Shown here one piece after another: positions 1 to 9,891 of a stretch of 64,000 bases of DNA (its first letter is position 1; the number at the start of each line of letters is the position of its first letter). Location of the stretch: assembly GCA_951213105.1 (NCBI GenBank), contig OX578153.1:54064020-54128019 (forward strand), read 5' to 3'. The notes under the pieces are model-generated. The model saw nothing but the letters and a program-made list of their open reading frames with translations, was not told the origin of the DNA and did not search any database. Both the position numbers and the translations under genes were made by a program. The DNA comes from Amaurobius ferox (taxonomy: Eukaryota > Arthropoda > Arachnida > Araneae > Amaurobiidae).

Positions 1-229
1 TTCATGGAGGCTTGGTGAAGTTTCGTTCAGTGAGGCTTGATGCGGCGAGAGTTATCAGATAGTTTGGTGATGACTGAAATTAAAACTTACGCATTTTTGC
101 CTTGTTGGATATGTTTGTGCTAAGTGCTTACGAGAGTGGCTACTTGTCGTTTATTTCTATCTTAATTCTATTTACTTATTAGGGAGAATGATGAAAGAGA
201 AGGTTTCATCATCAGACTAAACAAACATA

Positions 230-794
230 GAATTAACAAACTTGAAATAATGATGTTAACAGATTTATTGCATAATATTACATGTGGAAAATGAATATAC
301 TGGATATTACTTACAACATTTTTTAATTAATGTAATCATTTTGATAATTTTTTCCGAAAAACATGCAATTTCTCCAAAACGATTCATGACAGCGTTTTTA
401 ACATTATTTCATTAGTTTTTCAATAAAAGTACATAGCAAATGATTATTTATGCAAAAATGTCGAACGCATTGATTTTTAATGATACTTTTTTAATTCATT
501 CAAACATAGTGCAAAATCTTAAGAACGTTTTATGTTAGCTTTCTAAATATTGTATTATTCATTTTCTGATGGAAAATTACGTTTTAAACAACTATTTATT
601 TGTCATTATTGAAGGGTCAAATTTTTTATTGATTTTTTCAAAAATTCATCCCAAATTTCGTGACTTTTCGAAACATTTGATTGCATTTGAAATATCAATA
701 GGTTTCTAACATTCACTAATTCAAACAATTGTACAAAATTATTATCGAAGCTCTTCGATCTGACATATTGCATTAAGAGTCTCAATAACAGACC

Positions 795-881
<87 letters not shown>

Positions 882-913
882 GTGTATATATATGTATATA
901 TATGTTTATATGA

Positions 914-948
<35 letters not shown>

Positions 949-981
949 TATATACATATATATATACATGTATATATATAC

Positions 982-1014
<33 letters not shown>

Positions 1015-1047
1015 GCTGTATATATATATATATATGTATATATATGT

Positions 1048-1110
<63 letters not shown>

Positions 1111-1111
1111 C

Positions 1112-1143
<32 letters not shown>

Positions 1144-1290
1144 ATATGTATAGAAACGTCACCCCATAAACGTCCGAATTGAGGTAAGAAATGCTCAGAA
1201 CATTCTCTTCCGGCGAACAATTGAATTCGAATTTCCAAACACATTTCAATACTTTCCCCGCCCATTATAATATGTATATAGAGAAAGAAA
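230..1290 (-). mobile_element. Family A Helitron/Helentron-like element, decayed copy
   Basis: Read on the minus strand this follows the same order as the clean A copies at 11.5 and 56.5 kb. A palindromic CTTTCC end lies near 1255-1290, then a GAATTCGAATTT block near 1222-1235, then a microsatellite, then the block around 'attgcatttgaaatatcaat' (681-700). The 'ttgcataatattacat' block at 268-283 is also shared. The central microsatellite has grown to about 350 bp. Divergence is high, so the outer border near 230 is approximate. Confidence 0.6.
794..1142. repeat. Compound microsatellite (CA)n-(TA)n-(TG)n
   Basis: About 13 CA units are followed by about 300 bp of interrupted TA/TATG repeat and about 10 TG units. 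CA on the left and TG on the right make the whole block an imperfect palindrome able to fold into a long hairpin. All the Tyr/Ile-rich reading frames across it are repeat artefacts. Confidence 0.95.
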
Positions 1291-1499
1291 TTATGGTAAA
1301 TTATGTGTCTAATCATTTTTCAAGAACTTTTCTCACGTATACATTTATCACAGCTAATTAGCTGCTTTTCTCATCAAAAATCAAGATTTTCCAAATCTTT
1401 AAACCTAGTGCTTGTGCCTATTTAAGGAAAATAACACCTTCATCCCTAAACTGAAGAAAAAAACGGTTATCTTTAAATCATTTTCGGGCGCATTAAATA

Positions 1500-1745
1500 A
1501 AGCAATCACAAAAATAATCTCCCGGGAGTCTTTATAAATCAATATTTTCTCGCTGCTGATCTGTGCTCATTTCAAGACTCCCTTGAATTGCCTGATATTA
1601 AGGGGATTAAAGGAAAAGCTATCCTCCATTTGATACTCTGACGCAGTATTGGAAAAACTCCATAAAATAAAAATCAATATAGAGATCCACATGACTCAGA
1701 AGGTTGAAGATTTTTAAATTCTATAATTATGTAATTAGTTTCATA
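1500..1745. repeat. Dispersed repeat D, copy 1
   Basis: Aligns by eye with 5385-5615. Shared anchors are 'gggagtctttataaatc', 'ccatttgatact' and 'tgac-c/t-agtattggaaaa'-like strings, and both copies run into 'aattagtttcat'-like sequence. No coding potential. Element class unknown. Confidence 0.6.
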
Positions 1746-1942
1746 TTGCTGCTTTGGCAGTATTTTTTTTTTGTTTTTACAGATTTCTGTATTTTTAATG
1801 GCTCATATTTTCGGTATTGAGTTTTAGAGTATTTCAATTATTTTTTATTGGTATCTATATTTATAAAGAGCTAGAAAATATTCTTCTGAGTATTTGAAAC
1901 TAGTATGTAGAAATATTTTTGAAGAATAAATAATACATATTA

Positions 1943-2150
1943 TTAACCTTTTTCTTACGGGTGGAACGGCAGCAATCCCAAACGAAGAACCTCCCAAAAA
2001 GTCAGGTATTTGGCATACCCCATCCGTCCATGGACGCCAATGCCTGCAAAGGGAGTCGAACTGTTTGGGATAGGGTATGTCAAATACCTGTCTTTTTGAG
2101 AGATTCTTCGTTTGAGATTGACGCTGTCCCACCCGTAAGCAAAAGGTTAA
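1943..2150. mobile_element. piggyBac-type MITE (short inverted-repeat element)
   Basis: Starts TTAACCTTTTTCTTACGGG and ends CCCGTAAGCAAAAGGTTAA, so TTAA flanks long inverted arms (about 1943-2022 and 2073-2150). TTAA target duplication with CC...GG ends is the known piggyBac signature. The arms share 'cccaaacgaagaa'-type and 'caggtatttg' sequence. It is 208 bp with no transposase, so non-autonomous. The short frames across it are inverted-repeat shadows. Confidence 0.75.
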
Positions 2151-2424
2151 GAACATAGCAATAGTGAGTTAAGTATTAAGGTCATTGGTTGCGTTGAAAA
2201 ACAATTGGAACCGGTATTTCAAGAAATCAGATCAAGATGGTTTCAGATAGTAGTGTTCTTAAAATATTTTTACTTTATCGTAGTAATGCATAGGAAAAAT
2301 ATTGTTTTCAATAAAATTTTTGAATTTCTGATTTTAACCTTACAATGCATACTGATTCATATATGAATCAATCTAATTTTTAGCTGATTTGCCTTAATGC
2401 CTAATTTGCCTTTAGCTGATTTGC

Positions 2425-2870
2425 CACGTGAATATCATATGCTTCTGAAAAGCGCTGCGCGAGAACCGTTTACCAAAGCTACCGTGTTACAACGACATTT
2501 AGCCTACACTACAGGTAACGTAGTTTCGACGCAAACAATTTGAAATCGTCTGGATGACGCAAAACTCGGAGGTAGATGACCTTCTCGACATCTACCGTTT
2601 CAAAGTCTTCAAATGTTACGTCGCCTCCAGTGGTGTCAAATGAGACGCAATTGGTCGAAAGAATAGCTAAACATTCTGTTCACGGATGAATCACGATTCT
2701 GTTTTGGCATGCCAGATGGTCGTACTCGCATATGGCGGGTCTTTTAACAACGCCACCAGGAAGCTTTCATCAGTCGCCACACATCCCAAGTGGTACCATG
2801 GTTTGGGTTGGTATAACATTTGGTGGAAGAACACCTTTGGTCCACGTTTCTGGCCGTATCAGAGAAAATC
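2425..2870 (+). pseudogene. Tc1-like transposase fragment
   Basis: A broken Tc1/mariner transposase. Readable pieces in order are a helix-turn-helix-like stretch (LLKSAAREPFTKATVLQRHL, 2440s-2500), RRLQWC near 2620, then LFTDESRF near 2680 containing the first catalytic Asp, then GRTRIWR, and after a frameshift SGTMVWVGITFGGRTPLVH near 2785-2840. There are several stops and at least one frameshift. The second and third catalytic acids are absent because the fragment meets an oppositely oriented Tc1 fragment near 2860-2890. In a live element this enzyme would cut and paste DNA at TA sites. No terminal inverted repeat was found. Confidence 0.8.
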
Positions 2871-3569
2871 TGGACCAACTGCTACAGCGTAGAGTCTCGC
2901 AATGAGGTTTAGGACTTCATCCCGATACCGCGCAGACGTCACAGAAACTACTTTAAAGATGTGCAGCACTGTGCGATATCCCATTGAAAATCCAGTCCAC
3001 CCCATTACGCTGCCACCTCTTAATGTGTGATGTTCGACGATGTCCTTGGCCTGATTGCGTGTGCCTCGTTCTCTCCAGACCGTTACATGCTTATCATCTG
3101 ATTCCATGGCAAATCTGGACTCGTCCGTGAACAGGACGCTGCACCAATCTGAGACAGTCCAATTGACATGTTGACGACACCATTTTAATCTTGCCGTTCT
3201 GGCTTGGACGGTTAGTGGAACACAAAAATGTGGTACTCGGGAGTACAGTCCCTTCAATTGGATCATTCGGCGCACAGTACTGGCAGATAATTTCTTACCA
3301 AATGCCGCAACAGTTGTGGAGGTAGCTGGTCGATTCCGCTTGGCTACTGTAGCAATATACCGATCATCAGAGGGGGTGGTAACTCTTGAACGACCAGGCA
3401 CAGCTGTCCAGACAACTGTTTGACTTGTTTGGAATTGTTTCCATAATCGAGAAATTACCGAATGATCAACGTCAAAGAAAATGGCGACATCTTTGATAAA
3501 CTGTCCTGCTTCAATGCGTCCGACAGCACGCCATCGCTCACTATCTGTCATTCTTCTTCTTTCAGCCAT
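2859..3569 (-). pseudogene. Tc1-like transposase, 3'-truncated but open frame
   Basis: An uninterrupted frame of about 237 codons from a Met at 3569 (MAERRRMTDSERWRAVGR). It has two helix-turn-helix regions (about residues 5-50 and 65-120, with GRSRVTTPSDDR between them). LFTDESRF then carries the first catalytic Asp near residue 150, followed by GGSVMGWTGFS, and the frame ends at NLIARLYAVAVGPDF. Family members are about 340 residues and continue straight into a QDNARPH-type motif; that motif, the final Glu/Asp and the C-terminus are missing. The open frame extends 20 codons upstream, but the internal Met fits the family start better. The frame is cleaner than the other transposases here, so decay is recent or the loss is only by truncation. 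Confidence 0.85.
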
Positions 3570-3584
3570 AGAAACACGAATATC

Positions 3585-3945
3585 ATCAACAATAATCCTA
3601 CAAAAGTTATAAACACTTTGTATCAGCATTTAAATGCACTTCTTCAAACTCTTCAGAATGCTGGCTTCTTCAACGACTGCCTAATTAGCATACGGACAGG
3701 CAATCGTGGTTGACTGTAATATACGATATTTGCATACTACCATCTACATCCGCAGAGATTTCTAGCCTCTCAAATTCAAATATACTTTCGAAATATGAAA
3801 ATTTGGATTGCGTGCTTAACTTTTGGAAGTCAGTGTATATCGTTCATTCAAATTATACTTGTAAGTCCGTGCGGGCATTTCCCATTAGGTATCGGCAATG
3901 CATTTTGATTTGATGCCACTACAGTATATGCAAACGGTATATTTA
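3585..3945. other. Unassigned AT-rich DNA
   Basis: Nothing recognisable. Short frames here have no family resemblance, and no inverted terminal repeat of the neighbouring Tc1 fragment was seen. Confidence 0.5.
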
Positions 3946-4079
3946 TTACTTTCTTTATATACATAATATAATGTATAAGGAAAATATTGTGACTGGGTCA
4001 GAAATTCGAATTCGACTTTTCGACGGAAGAGCACGTTTCAAGCATCCCTGATCACGAATCGAGCATTTTTGAAGTGATG

Positions 4080-4122
<43 letters not shown>

Positions 4123-4510
4123 AGTGAGGCTTTATCCCATAAGCGAATGGAGCGATTCGAATGAAATTTGGTACAAAAATTACAATCTGTAAATACGGGA
4201 AGCCTATTGTTTTTAAACACAATCGAATGTCCAGAACCTACCAAAATCTTTGAGTGAAATTTTGAAAAAAATCATCAAAAAATTATAACCTTTAATGAAG
4301 CTACGAAAATAGACATTTCTTATGTAATTTTTCTTTAGAAAACGATTAACATAAACTTTAGAACGCTAGCATGAACCGTTCTTGAAATATTGCACATTTT
4401 TCAAAAAAATTTATCAAAAATTTCATAAATTAAAAGAAAAATAGTAACTATTGAGAAACATATTCAATTTCCATATGTAATATAATGCGATAAATTTGGT
4501 GATATCTGGA
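3946..4510 (+). mobile_element. Family A element, 5' half
   Basis: Begins TTACTTTCTTTATATAC and folds on ATGTATAAGG. It then carries GAATTCGACTTTTCGACGG, a pure (GT)n of about 40 bp at 4083-4121, the 'gaatggagcgattcgaatga' block and the 'catgaaccgttcttga' block. It is lost after 'gcgataaatttggtga' near 4510, so the TTGGCGA module and 3' end are missing. Confidence 0.8.
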
Positions 4511-5146
4511 GGTTCCATTGTCAACTTGAGTAGCTGAGCCAGCATAAGGAAAGATGACAGTATATTTTTTTATTCAGCTTTACCATAAGTTTTCAAAATT
4601 ACTAAAAAAAAATAATCTTGAAAGTAGCTTAAATCCTGGCACTATATTTTGACTCAAGAAAGGGGGGGGGATTAACAACGTAAGTTCCCCTTGCATACGC
4701 CACTGCCGCAGAACGTCTTCGCAAAGTCTTAGTAATGGGTTTCGATTTTGTTGAATGAGGGGTTGTATCACGGCCGTTGCGGCGATGTACGTGGATTTCA
4801 GACAATTTTCACTATTATTTATACCGAATAAAATTTATTTATTTTGTTATTTCATAAACTACCCTGCTTAACCTTCCGGGAAAGGTTGGGTACATTTTTT
4901 AGTAGCTTATAATAACGCAAATTATACAAATGCAAAAATCGGCATCCCTAAGCTGCTCCCATCTTAAAAAAATATTTTAATATATTTTAAGAATTATTTA
5001 AAAACAATAATTTGTGAACGAAAACTGATAAAAAAACAAGTTTTTATGCAGATTCTGCTGCAAGTAGAACATGTTCTGAGATCATTTTCAGACCTCCGAC
5101 ATATGTGCACTCACCTATAGGGTTGATTTGTTTGGGCGCCATTGTA
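4511..5146. other. Unassigned DNA with a G-run
   Basis: Contains a G-run at about 4662-4670 and otherwise AT-rich sequence. No element end or coding signal was recognised. Confidence 0.5.
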
Positions 5147-5235
5147 AATTAACTTGCTGCCCCAACCTGGAATCGAACTCTGGATCTTCGAACTAGGCAG
5201 CCGAGGCTCTACTATTGATCTACTGGGACGAAATT
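5147..5235 (-). repeat. tRNA-like relic (SINE head or tRNA pseudogene)
   Basis: On the minus strand it reads CCCAGTAGATCAATAGTAGA (box-A-like), GCCTCGGCTGCC, then AGTTCGATTCCAGG (box-B-like) and TTGGGGCAG. Spacing fits a tRNA-derived Pol III promoter. No convincing acceptor stem or CCA-proximal pairing is kept, so it is a relic of a SINE or tRNA and not a working tRNA gene. Confidence 0.5.
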
Positions 5236-5384
5236 TCAAGCTCTTCTAGGCTCTGCAATTTTAAAGTGTCCTCATTTTCTTAAATGATTTTATATGACCG
5301 CGTCTGGTTTACAGTCATTTGTTAATACTTCTAAACACATGTACTGCCAATAATTGATCGTTAAACGGTCTTCTAAAATAAAAA

Positions 5385-5615
5385 TGGTAATTACCGAAAT
5401 AAACTTTAGGGAGTCTTTATAAATCGATATTTCTCCTCCTTCTTCTACATTTCGACACTCCCATGCATTGCTAGGGTGATTAAAAAGAAGAACTTTCGCC
5501 ATTTGATACTGTGACGTAATATTGGAAAACTGTAAAACATAAAGATCAGTAGAAATCGATATGCACAGTAGGATTGAGAGAAATTTCAATTCCGTAAGTA
5601 CACAATTAATTTCAT
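5385..5615. repeat. Dispersed repeat D, copy 2
   Basis: Partner of 1500-1745, same orientation. 'gggagtctttataaatc' and 'catttgatactgtgacg' are the clearest shared anchors. The minus-strand open frame across it matches no family. Confidence 0.6.
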
Positions 5616-5699
5616 GCTAGCCTAATACCCGATGAAATTCAACCATGCTACAATAAGAAAGCTTCGAGTAAATATTTGTGTAACTCAATTCTTCTAGTG

Positions 5700-6960
5700 A
5701 GTCTTATGAAACTGTTCATCTGTGCATCAAATTTTAAACCTTTATCTCACTTGAAAAGTTGTATTTTATTCATTTGGCAAATCCACCATGCCAAATATTG
5801 CAGCATAATAATTTTTCTCATTTTGTTTGACCTATTCTGGTATTAAATTTCATGTTTGTCTCATTATTAAGCCCTTTTCCCAAAAAATTTACATTTCGAA
5901 CGTTCTGATACAGCACCCCCCTTCTCTTCCAAATGTAAATATTCGAAAACTCATTCGTTCTATAATTCGTATATTGTAATGCGCAGCACCTCCAAAATAA
6001 AACATGTAACAAAAATGTGGATATTTCCTCTTTATTGATTTAGAACGATCTTCCTTTGCCCCAAATTTCAAGTCTCTATTTAGTCGCTAAGTATATTTTG
6101 AAATCATTTCACATACTGAATATATTGATGTGGAGCACAATTTAAAAATAACATCTTTGGCGAAGTCGGCTTTTCCCGAGGATTTCATTAAATAATTATA
6201 ACGTGCATTAAATTTCAAGTTTCTATACCATTTAAAAGAGAGCTATTCCCATTCATTCTATAAATCAAACATTTTAGTGATGGGCACCCTTAAAGTAACA
6301 AATATTTTTAAGCGGATATTTTTTTTCTTCCAATCGGATGATCTTCCCTTGAACTAAACTTCAAATCTCTATCTCACAACGATGTGGCTTTTTTTTGTTA
6401 TCATTTTGCATTTCGAACGTTTAGTTGTCAAGCACCCTTCAATTGATATTTTTTGAAAAAAATGTCAGAGGTTTTATCAAACAATTGATCCAAATACCAA
6501 ATTTCATATCTGCATCCCTTTTTAAAAGAAGAAGCTTCCTATTCATTACGTAAATTGAACACTTTTGACAGCACCCCCTCAAAAATAATTTAAAAAAAAT
6601 TAATTTTTCGAGCAAATTTTATCGAATGCCTGACTCCAAATTCTAAGTTTCTATATTAATTAAAAGATGATGCTCCCCATTTATATTGTAAATCGAACAT
6701 TATTGGTGACCTGGTCTTCTAAAATAGTAACTATTAGAAAAGTGCCAAGGTTCACTTTCTTCCAGTACAACGATGTATATTCCTGTACCCAATTCCATGT
6801 ATTTAATCATCACAAAGTACGTTTTTCCATCATTAGGTGTTTAAAACATTTTAGTGTGGAGCAAAAAATCTCAAAATAAACACTTTTAAAAAATCGATTT
6901 TTCCGGGGATTGTGTTACACGATTAACCCGTGTTCCGAATTGTAAGTGTCTGATAATCTA
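5700..6960. repeat. Degenerate tandem array, unit about 147 bp
   Basis: A recurring motif pair marks about eight decayed units. One is 'aaatttcaagtctctatt'-like (near 6065, 6207, 6360, 6507, 6640, 6795, 6940). The other is an 'aaatcgaacattttgg..gcaccc'-like string between them. The spacing is about 135-155 bp. The units are too diverged to code for anything; open frames across them are chance. Confidence 0.55.
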
Positions 6961-7409
6961 TTTTTACAGCATTTTCCGTAATGTAGTATTTATCCGGTAT
7001 TTAAAGTGAGCCTCACATTCTTATTTTTTAGATTTAAGTTCGAATTACAACTTCAGATCTGTATATCTCATTCCCCTGATTTTTCTTAACATGATATTAT
7101 CCAGTTAGTTGTAACTCTTCATGAATTGAAGTTACTCCCCTGAATTGTAATATCCTGGGATCATTTTTGGTTTTATTTAGACTTCAGCCATATATTAACA
7201 ACTTAATCTACAGTGAAGTAAAATAAAAAGTAAAATATTCAAAAAAGTAAAATATTCATTAAGTAAAAATTAAATTACTAACATTATGACTTTGTTGTTG
7301 TAGTTGACTTGTCGTTTTATCGCTAAGGACGCTGTTTTCTTTCCATTATCTTCTTGTATTCATATATTTTTCTCTCTTCCATCTGAAAGACAATTATTAC
7401 ATTGTTGCG
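6961..7409. other. Unassigned DNA upstream of the Penelope-like remnant
   Basis: AT-rich, with short A-rich direct repeats near 7215-7270. Earlier reverse-transcriptase motifs may be hidden here, but I cannot read them. Confidence 0.4.
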
Positions 7410-7843
7410 GAAACAAATTATTTTGGCTTCCGCGATGCTATTTACTTTCAAACTTGTGATGCACCTGTGGGTAACCCATTATTTGGTATTTTGGCCGAGG
7501 CGATTTTGCAGGAGTTCGAGAATGAGATATTGTCTTTCTTCTTAATTTTATTATTTGGGATAGTGATATAAATAATCCCTTTCTTCTTTTGTCTAAGGTT
7601 AATGATTGTTACCTATCAATTAATTTTACTGTTTAGCTTGAATCCAATTGTTCCTTGCCTTTCCTTGATGTTCTGATGGTTACCCGATCTGCTGTTGGTT
7701 TTCACACTTCTGTTTTCCGTAAATCCTCTTTTACTAATTCTTGTATACCCGCTAATTCTTACCATCCTATTTCCTCTAAAAAAGCTTCTTTTAACGCTTA
7801 TTTTAATCGCACATTTAAGTCTGTTCTTCTATCTCTGCTTTAA
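7410..7843 (+). pseudogene. Penelope-like element, reverse transcriptase remnant
   Basis: Readable blocks start with NYFGFRDAIYFQT-CDAPVGNPLFGILAEAILQEFE (7410-7530). This matches the RT region before the catalytic loop, where PLEs have a G-x-PMGSPLSPxxAE-type motif. The Y-x-DD box expected next is only a degenerate IIWDSDI near 7550. LPFLDVLMV then a V/FRKSSFTNSCIP stretch and SYHPISSKKASFN (7650-7800) match the PLE 'LPFLD...RKPT-TN...HP...K' thumb block. There are stops and frameshifts, so it is dead. PLE reverse transcriptase copies element RNA at a nick made by its own endonuclease. The GIY-YIG domain follows about 270 bp downstream, in the family order. Confidence 0.8.
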
Positions 7844-8043
7844 ATGATGAAATTAATTTTACTTTTAATATTGGCCATGAGGCTGCCTATTCTTTTGAGT
7901 TTATATATGAGATTTTCGCCCATGTTCACCGTAAATTTACTCAAATTGATACTAAACTTGTTGCTTTAAAAGATCGTTTAACTTATAAATCAAGTTTTCC
8001 GTACCATCCTAAGATTTTTCGTCCCTTTATTCAGTTCTGTCAT

Positions 8044-8334
8044 GAATTTGATTTCAGGCCTGCTCACTCTAACATTACTACTTTATTTAACCGTATTCGT
8101 TCTGATAAACTTGGGGATATGGATGACTTTAAAAGCTATGCTGGAGTGTATGTGGTTCCCCTGTTATCTACCGATGGTGACTATACATTTTATATTGGCA
8201 GTACCAAACGCAATGTTGGCATCCATTTAGCAGAACACGCTCAGGATGTCAAAGGTGGTAAACTTTCTTCGGCCCTTGTTCATTTTGTTGTTAATGATAA
8301 TTTTCGGCCTATGTTTGAAAAACTTCCCTTTTAA
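8044..8334 (+). pseudogene. Penelope-like element, GIY-YIG endonuclease domain
   Basis: In one frame: FDFRPAHSNITTLFNRIRSD, then YAGVYVVPLLSTDGDYTFYI-GSTKRNVGIHLAEHAQDV. GVY and FYIG stand for the two halves of the GIY-YIG motif, about 15 residues apart. The K/R after GST and the Glu of LAEH match catalytic positions in that nuclease family. The frame ends at 8334 (KLPF). A C-terminal GIY-YIG nuclease joined to a reverse transcriptase is diagnostic of Penelope-like elements (RT-EN). The domain frame is intact over about 95 codons, but the upstream RT is broken. Confidence 0.85.
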
Positions 8335-8730
8335 TGCGTTGTAATAACCCTCGTAATATTCACCTTTTTGAATCCCTTTTTATTTATATCTACCGTGCGT
8401 CGATTTGTAAATCCGCGTTCAAATTTTAAGTTATGCTTGGCGACTCATTCTCAACTCTATGCAATTCAAGTCTCTTCATAGTTATCCTTGACGTCATCCT
8501 CATGGGGATTGGGCTTGACTGTCCTTTCTGAATTTTCATTCCAGTAATAAAATAGCATTTTTAATTGTACTTTTCTTGAGATATTCTCAATTTTGAATCC
8601 GATAAAAAATATTTTATGTGTTTTTGTGTATTTTTCCTTACATAATCGAATGCTCATTTACTAATTGTATTTATGCAAATTTGTCATCTTTACTGGTCTA
8701 TATAAATGAACGATCCTTTTTACTTTCCAT

Positions 8731-8778
8731 GTAGCCACTGATGAAGAGCGTATTAACGCTCGAAAGCGCTCTGACCTT
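8731..8778 (+). ncRNA. Hammerhead-ribozyme-like motif of the Penelope element
   Basis: CTGATGA (8738-8744), one A, a perfect 5-bp stem II GAGCG/CGCTC with loop TATTAA, then GAAA (8762-8765). AGCGCT then makes a loop-less, self-complementary stem III, and the predicted cleavage falls after C8771. Stem I begins with CA (before CTGATGA) and TG (after the cleavage site). Penelope-like elements are known to carry small hammerhead ribozymes near their termini, and this lies about 400 bp after the GIY-YIG domain. One extra A follows the usual core, so activity is unproven. Confidence 0.65.
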
Positions 8779-8865
8779 TTTCCATTTTGTACGTCTTATA
8801 AGAAGTGTAATTAAAGACCTTCTATCAAAGTTGTGTGCTTAATCTTATTTATTACATTCCATTCA

Positions 8866-8990
8866 TATTCATATACAAGGAGTAGTATTGTGATGCGGTC
8901 GAAAATTCGAGTTTATAATGAAAGAGCAAGCTTCAAGCATTCATGAACTTGAATCGAATGTTAGAGCTTGTGTTCATCTATTTTTCTGTT
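8866..8990 (+). mobile_element. Family A-prime fragment (5' end)
   Basis: Matches the start of the copy at 9012: 'tatacaaggagtagtattg', then 'tcgaaaattcgagtt', 'agcttcaagcatt' and 'catgaacttgaatcgaa'. It stops before the microsatellite and adjoins the longer copy. Confidence 0.65.
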
Positions 8991-9011
8991 TCCATTCTGA
9001 AAGGCAATTAT

Positions 9012-9891
9012 CACTTTCCCTACATACTCGTATACAAGGGGTAGTATTGGGATGGGATCAAAAATTCGAATTCGAGTTTTCGACGAAAGATCAAGCTTCA
9101 AGCATCCATGAACTTGAATCGAACGTTTTTGAGGTGATGTACGTGTGTGTGTGTGGTGTGTATGTTAGTTATGTGTCCGTGAGTCTGTGAAAACGATAAC
9201 TCACGACCGAATCGAGTTAGTTGAAAAAACTTGGTACGATTAATACGATCACTGAATACTCGAATTCTATTGTTCTTAAACGCTATCGAAGGTTTTGAAG
9301 ATAGCCTTAAATTCTGAATTAATTTTGAAAATAAAACCAGGACGTTTACCAGCGTTAAATAAATAAGCATTGCATACGTAAATTTTCACTAGGAAACGAT
9401 TGGCAACACATTTAGAATGCTAGCATGAACTATTTTTGATATATAGCACATTTTCAAATAAATATCTTGAAAAAGTTACATAAAATGTCACAAGTATGCT
9501 TAAATACGTAGATCTTGGCGATAAATTAGTCGAAATATCGTCAACATGCCAAATTGAAAAAAAATATCGCCAAATTGTCAAAAATAAAGTTTAATTATCA
9601 AAAAAGATGCCAAAATTCATGAAACTTCATTATTGTTTAATGATTAAAATCGTTTAATATATGGAATAATAGCGGATACTCCCAAAGTTTCTAACTGTCA
9701 AGTTAGATTTACGTGAAATATAAGTTTATTTGGTACTTTGAAATAATTTTATATATTGTCATCCAGAAAGCGTCCATTGATAATGCATAACATTGTGCCA
9801 TGGATCTTGCATGCACTTCACTAGTTTGCTGTGATAAATGGAAGATATCGCATCTTGTAGAGGAAACTATGTGCTGCCGACACCAGATTTA
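9012..9891 (+). mobile_element. Family A-prime element, near complete
   Basis: A diverged A subfamily. It starts CACTTTCCCTACATACTCG and then has the GAATTCGAGTTTTCGACG block and a short GT-rich stretch near 9140-9180. The TTGGCGA-type module near 9508-9570 is weak (ttggcgataaattagtcg), and the 3' end is GAGGAAACTATGTGCTGCCG-ACACCAG. Its last 200 bp also occur as separate fragments at 17476-17640 (minus) and 23740-23935 (plus). Confidence 0.75.

Noticed and set aside
742..1316. Overlapping Tyr/Ile-rich open frames on both strands
   Set aside because: They only translate the CA/TA/TG microsatellite and its flanks.
4083..4121. (GT)n tract as a regulatory Z-DNA element
   Set aside because: It occupies the fixed microsatellite position of family A elements and needs no separate explanation.
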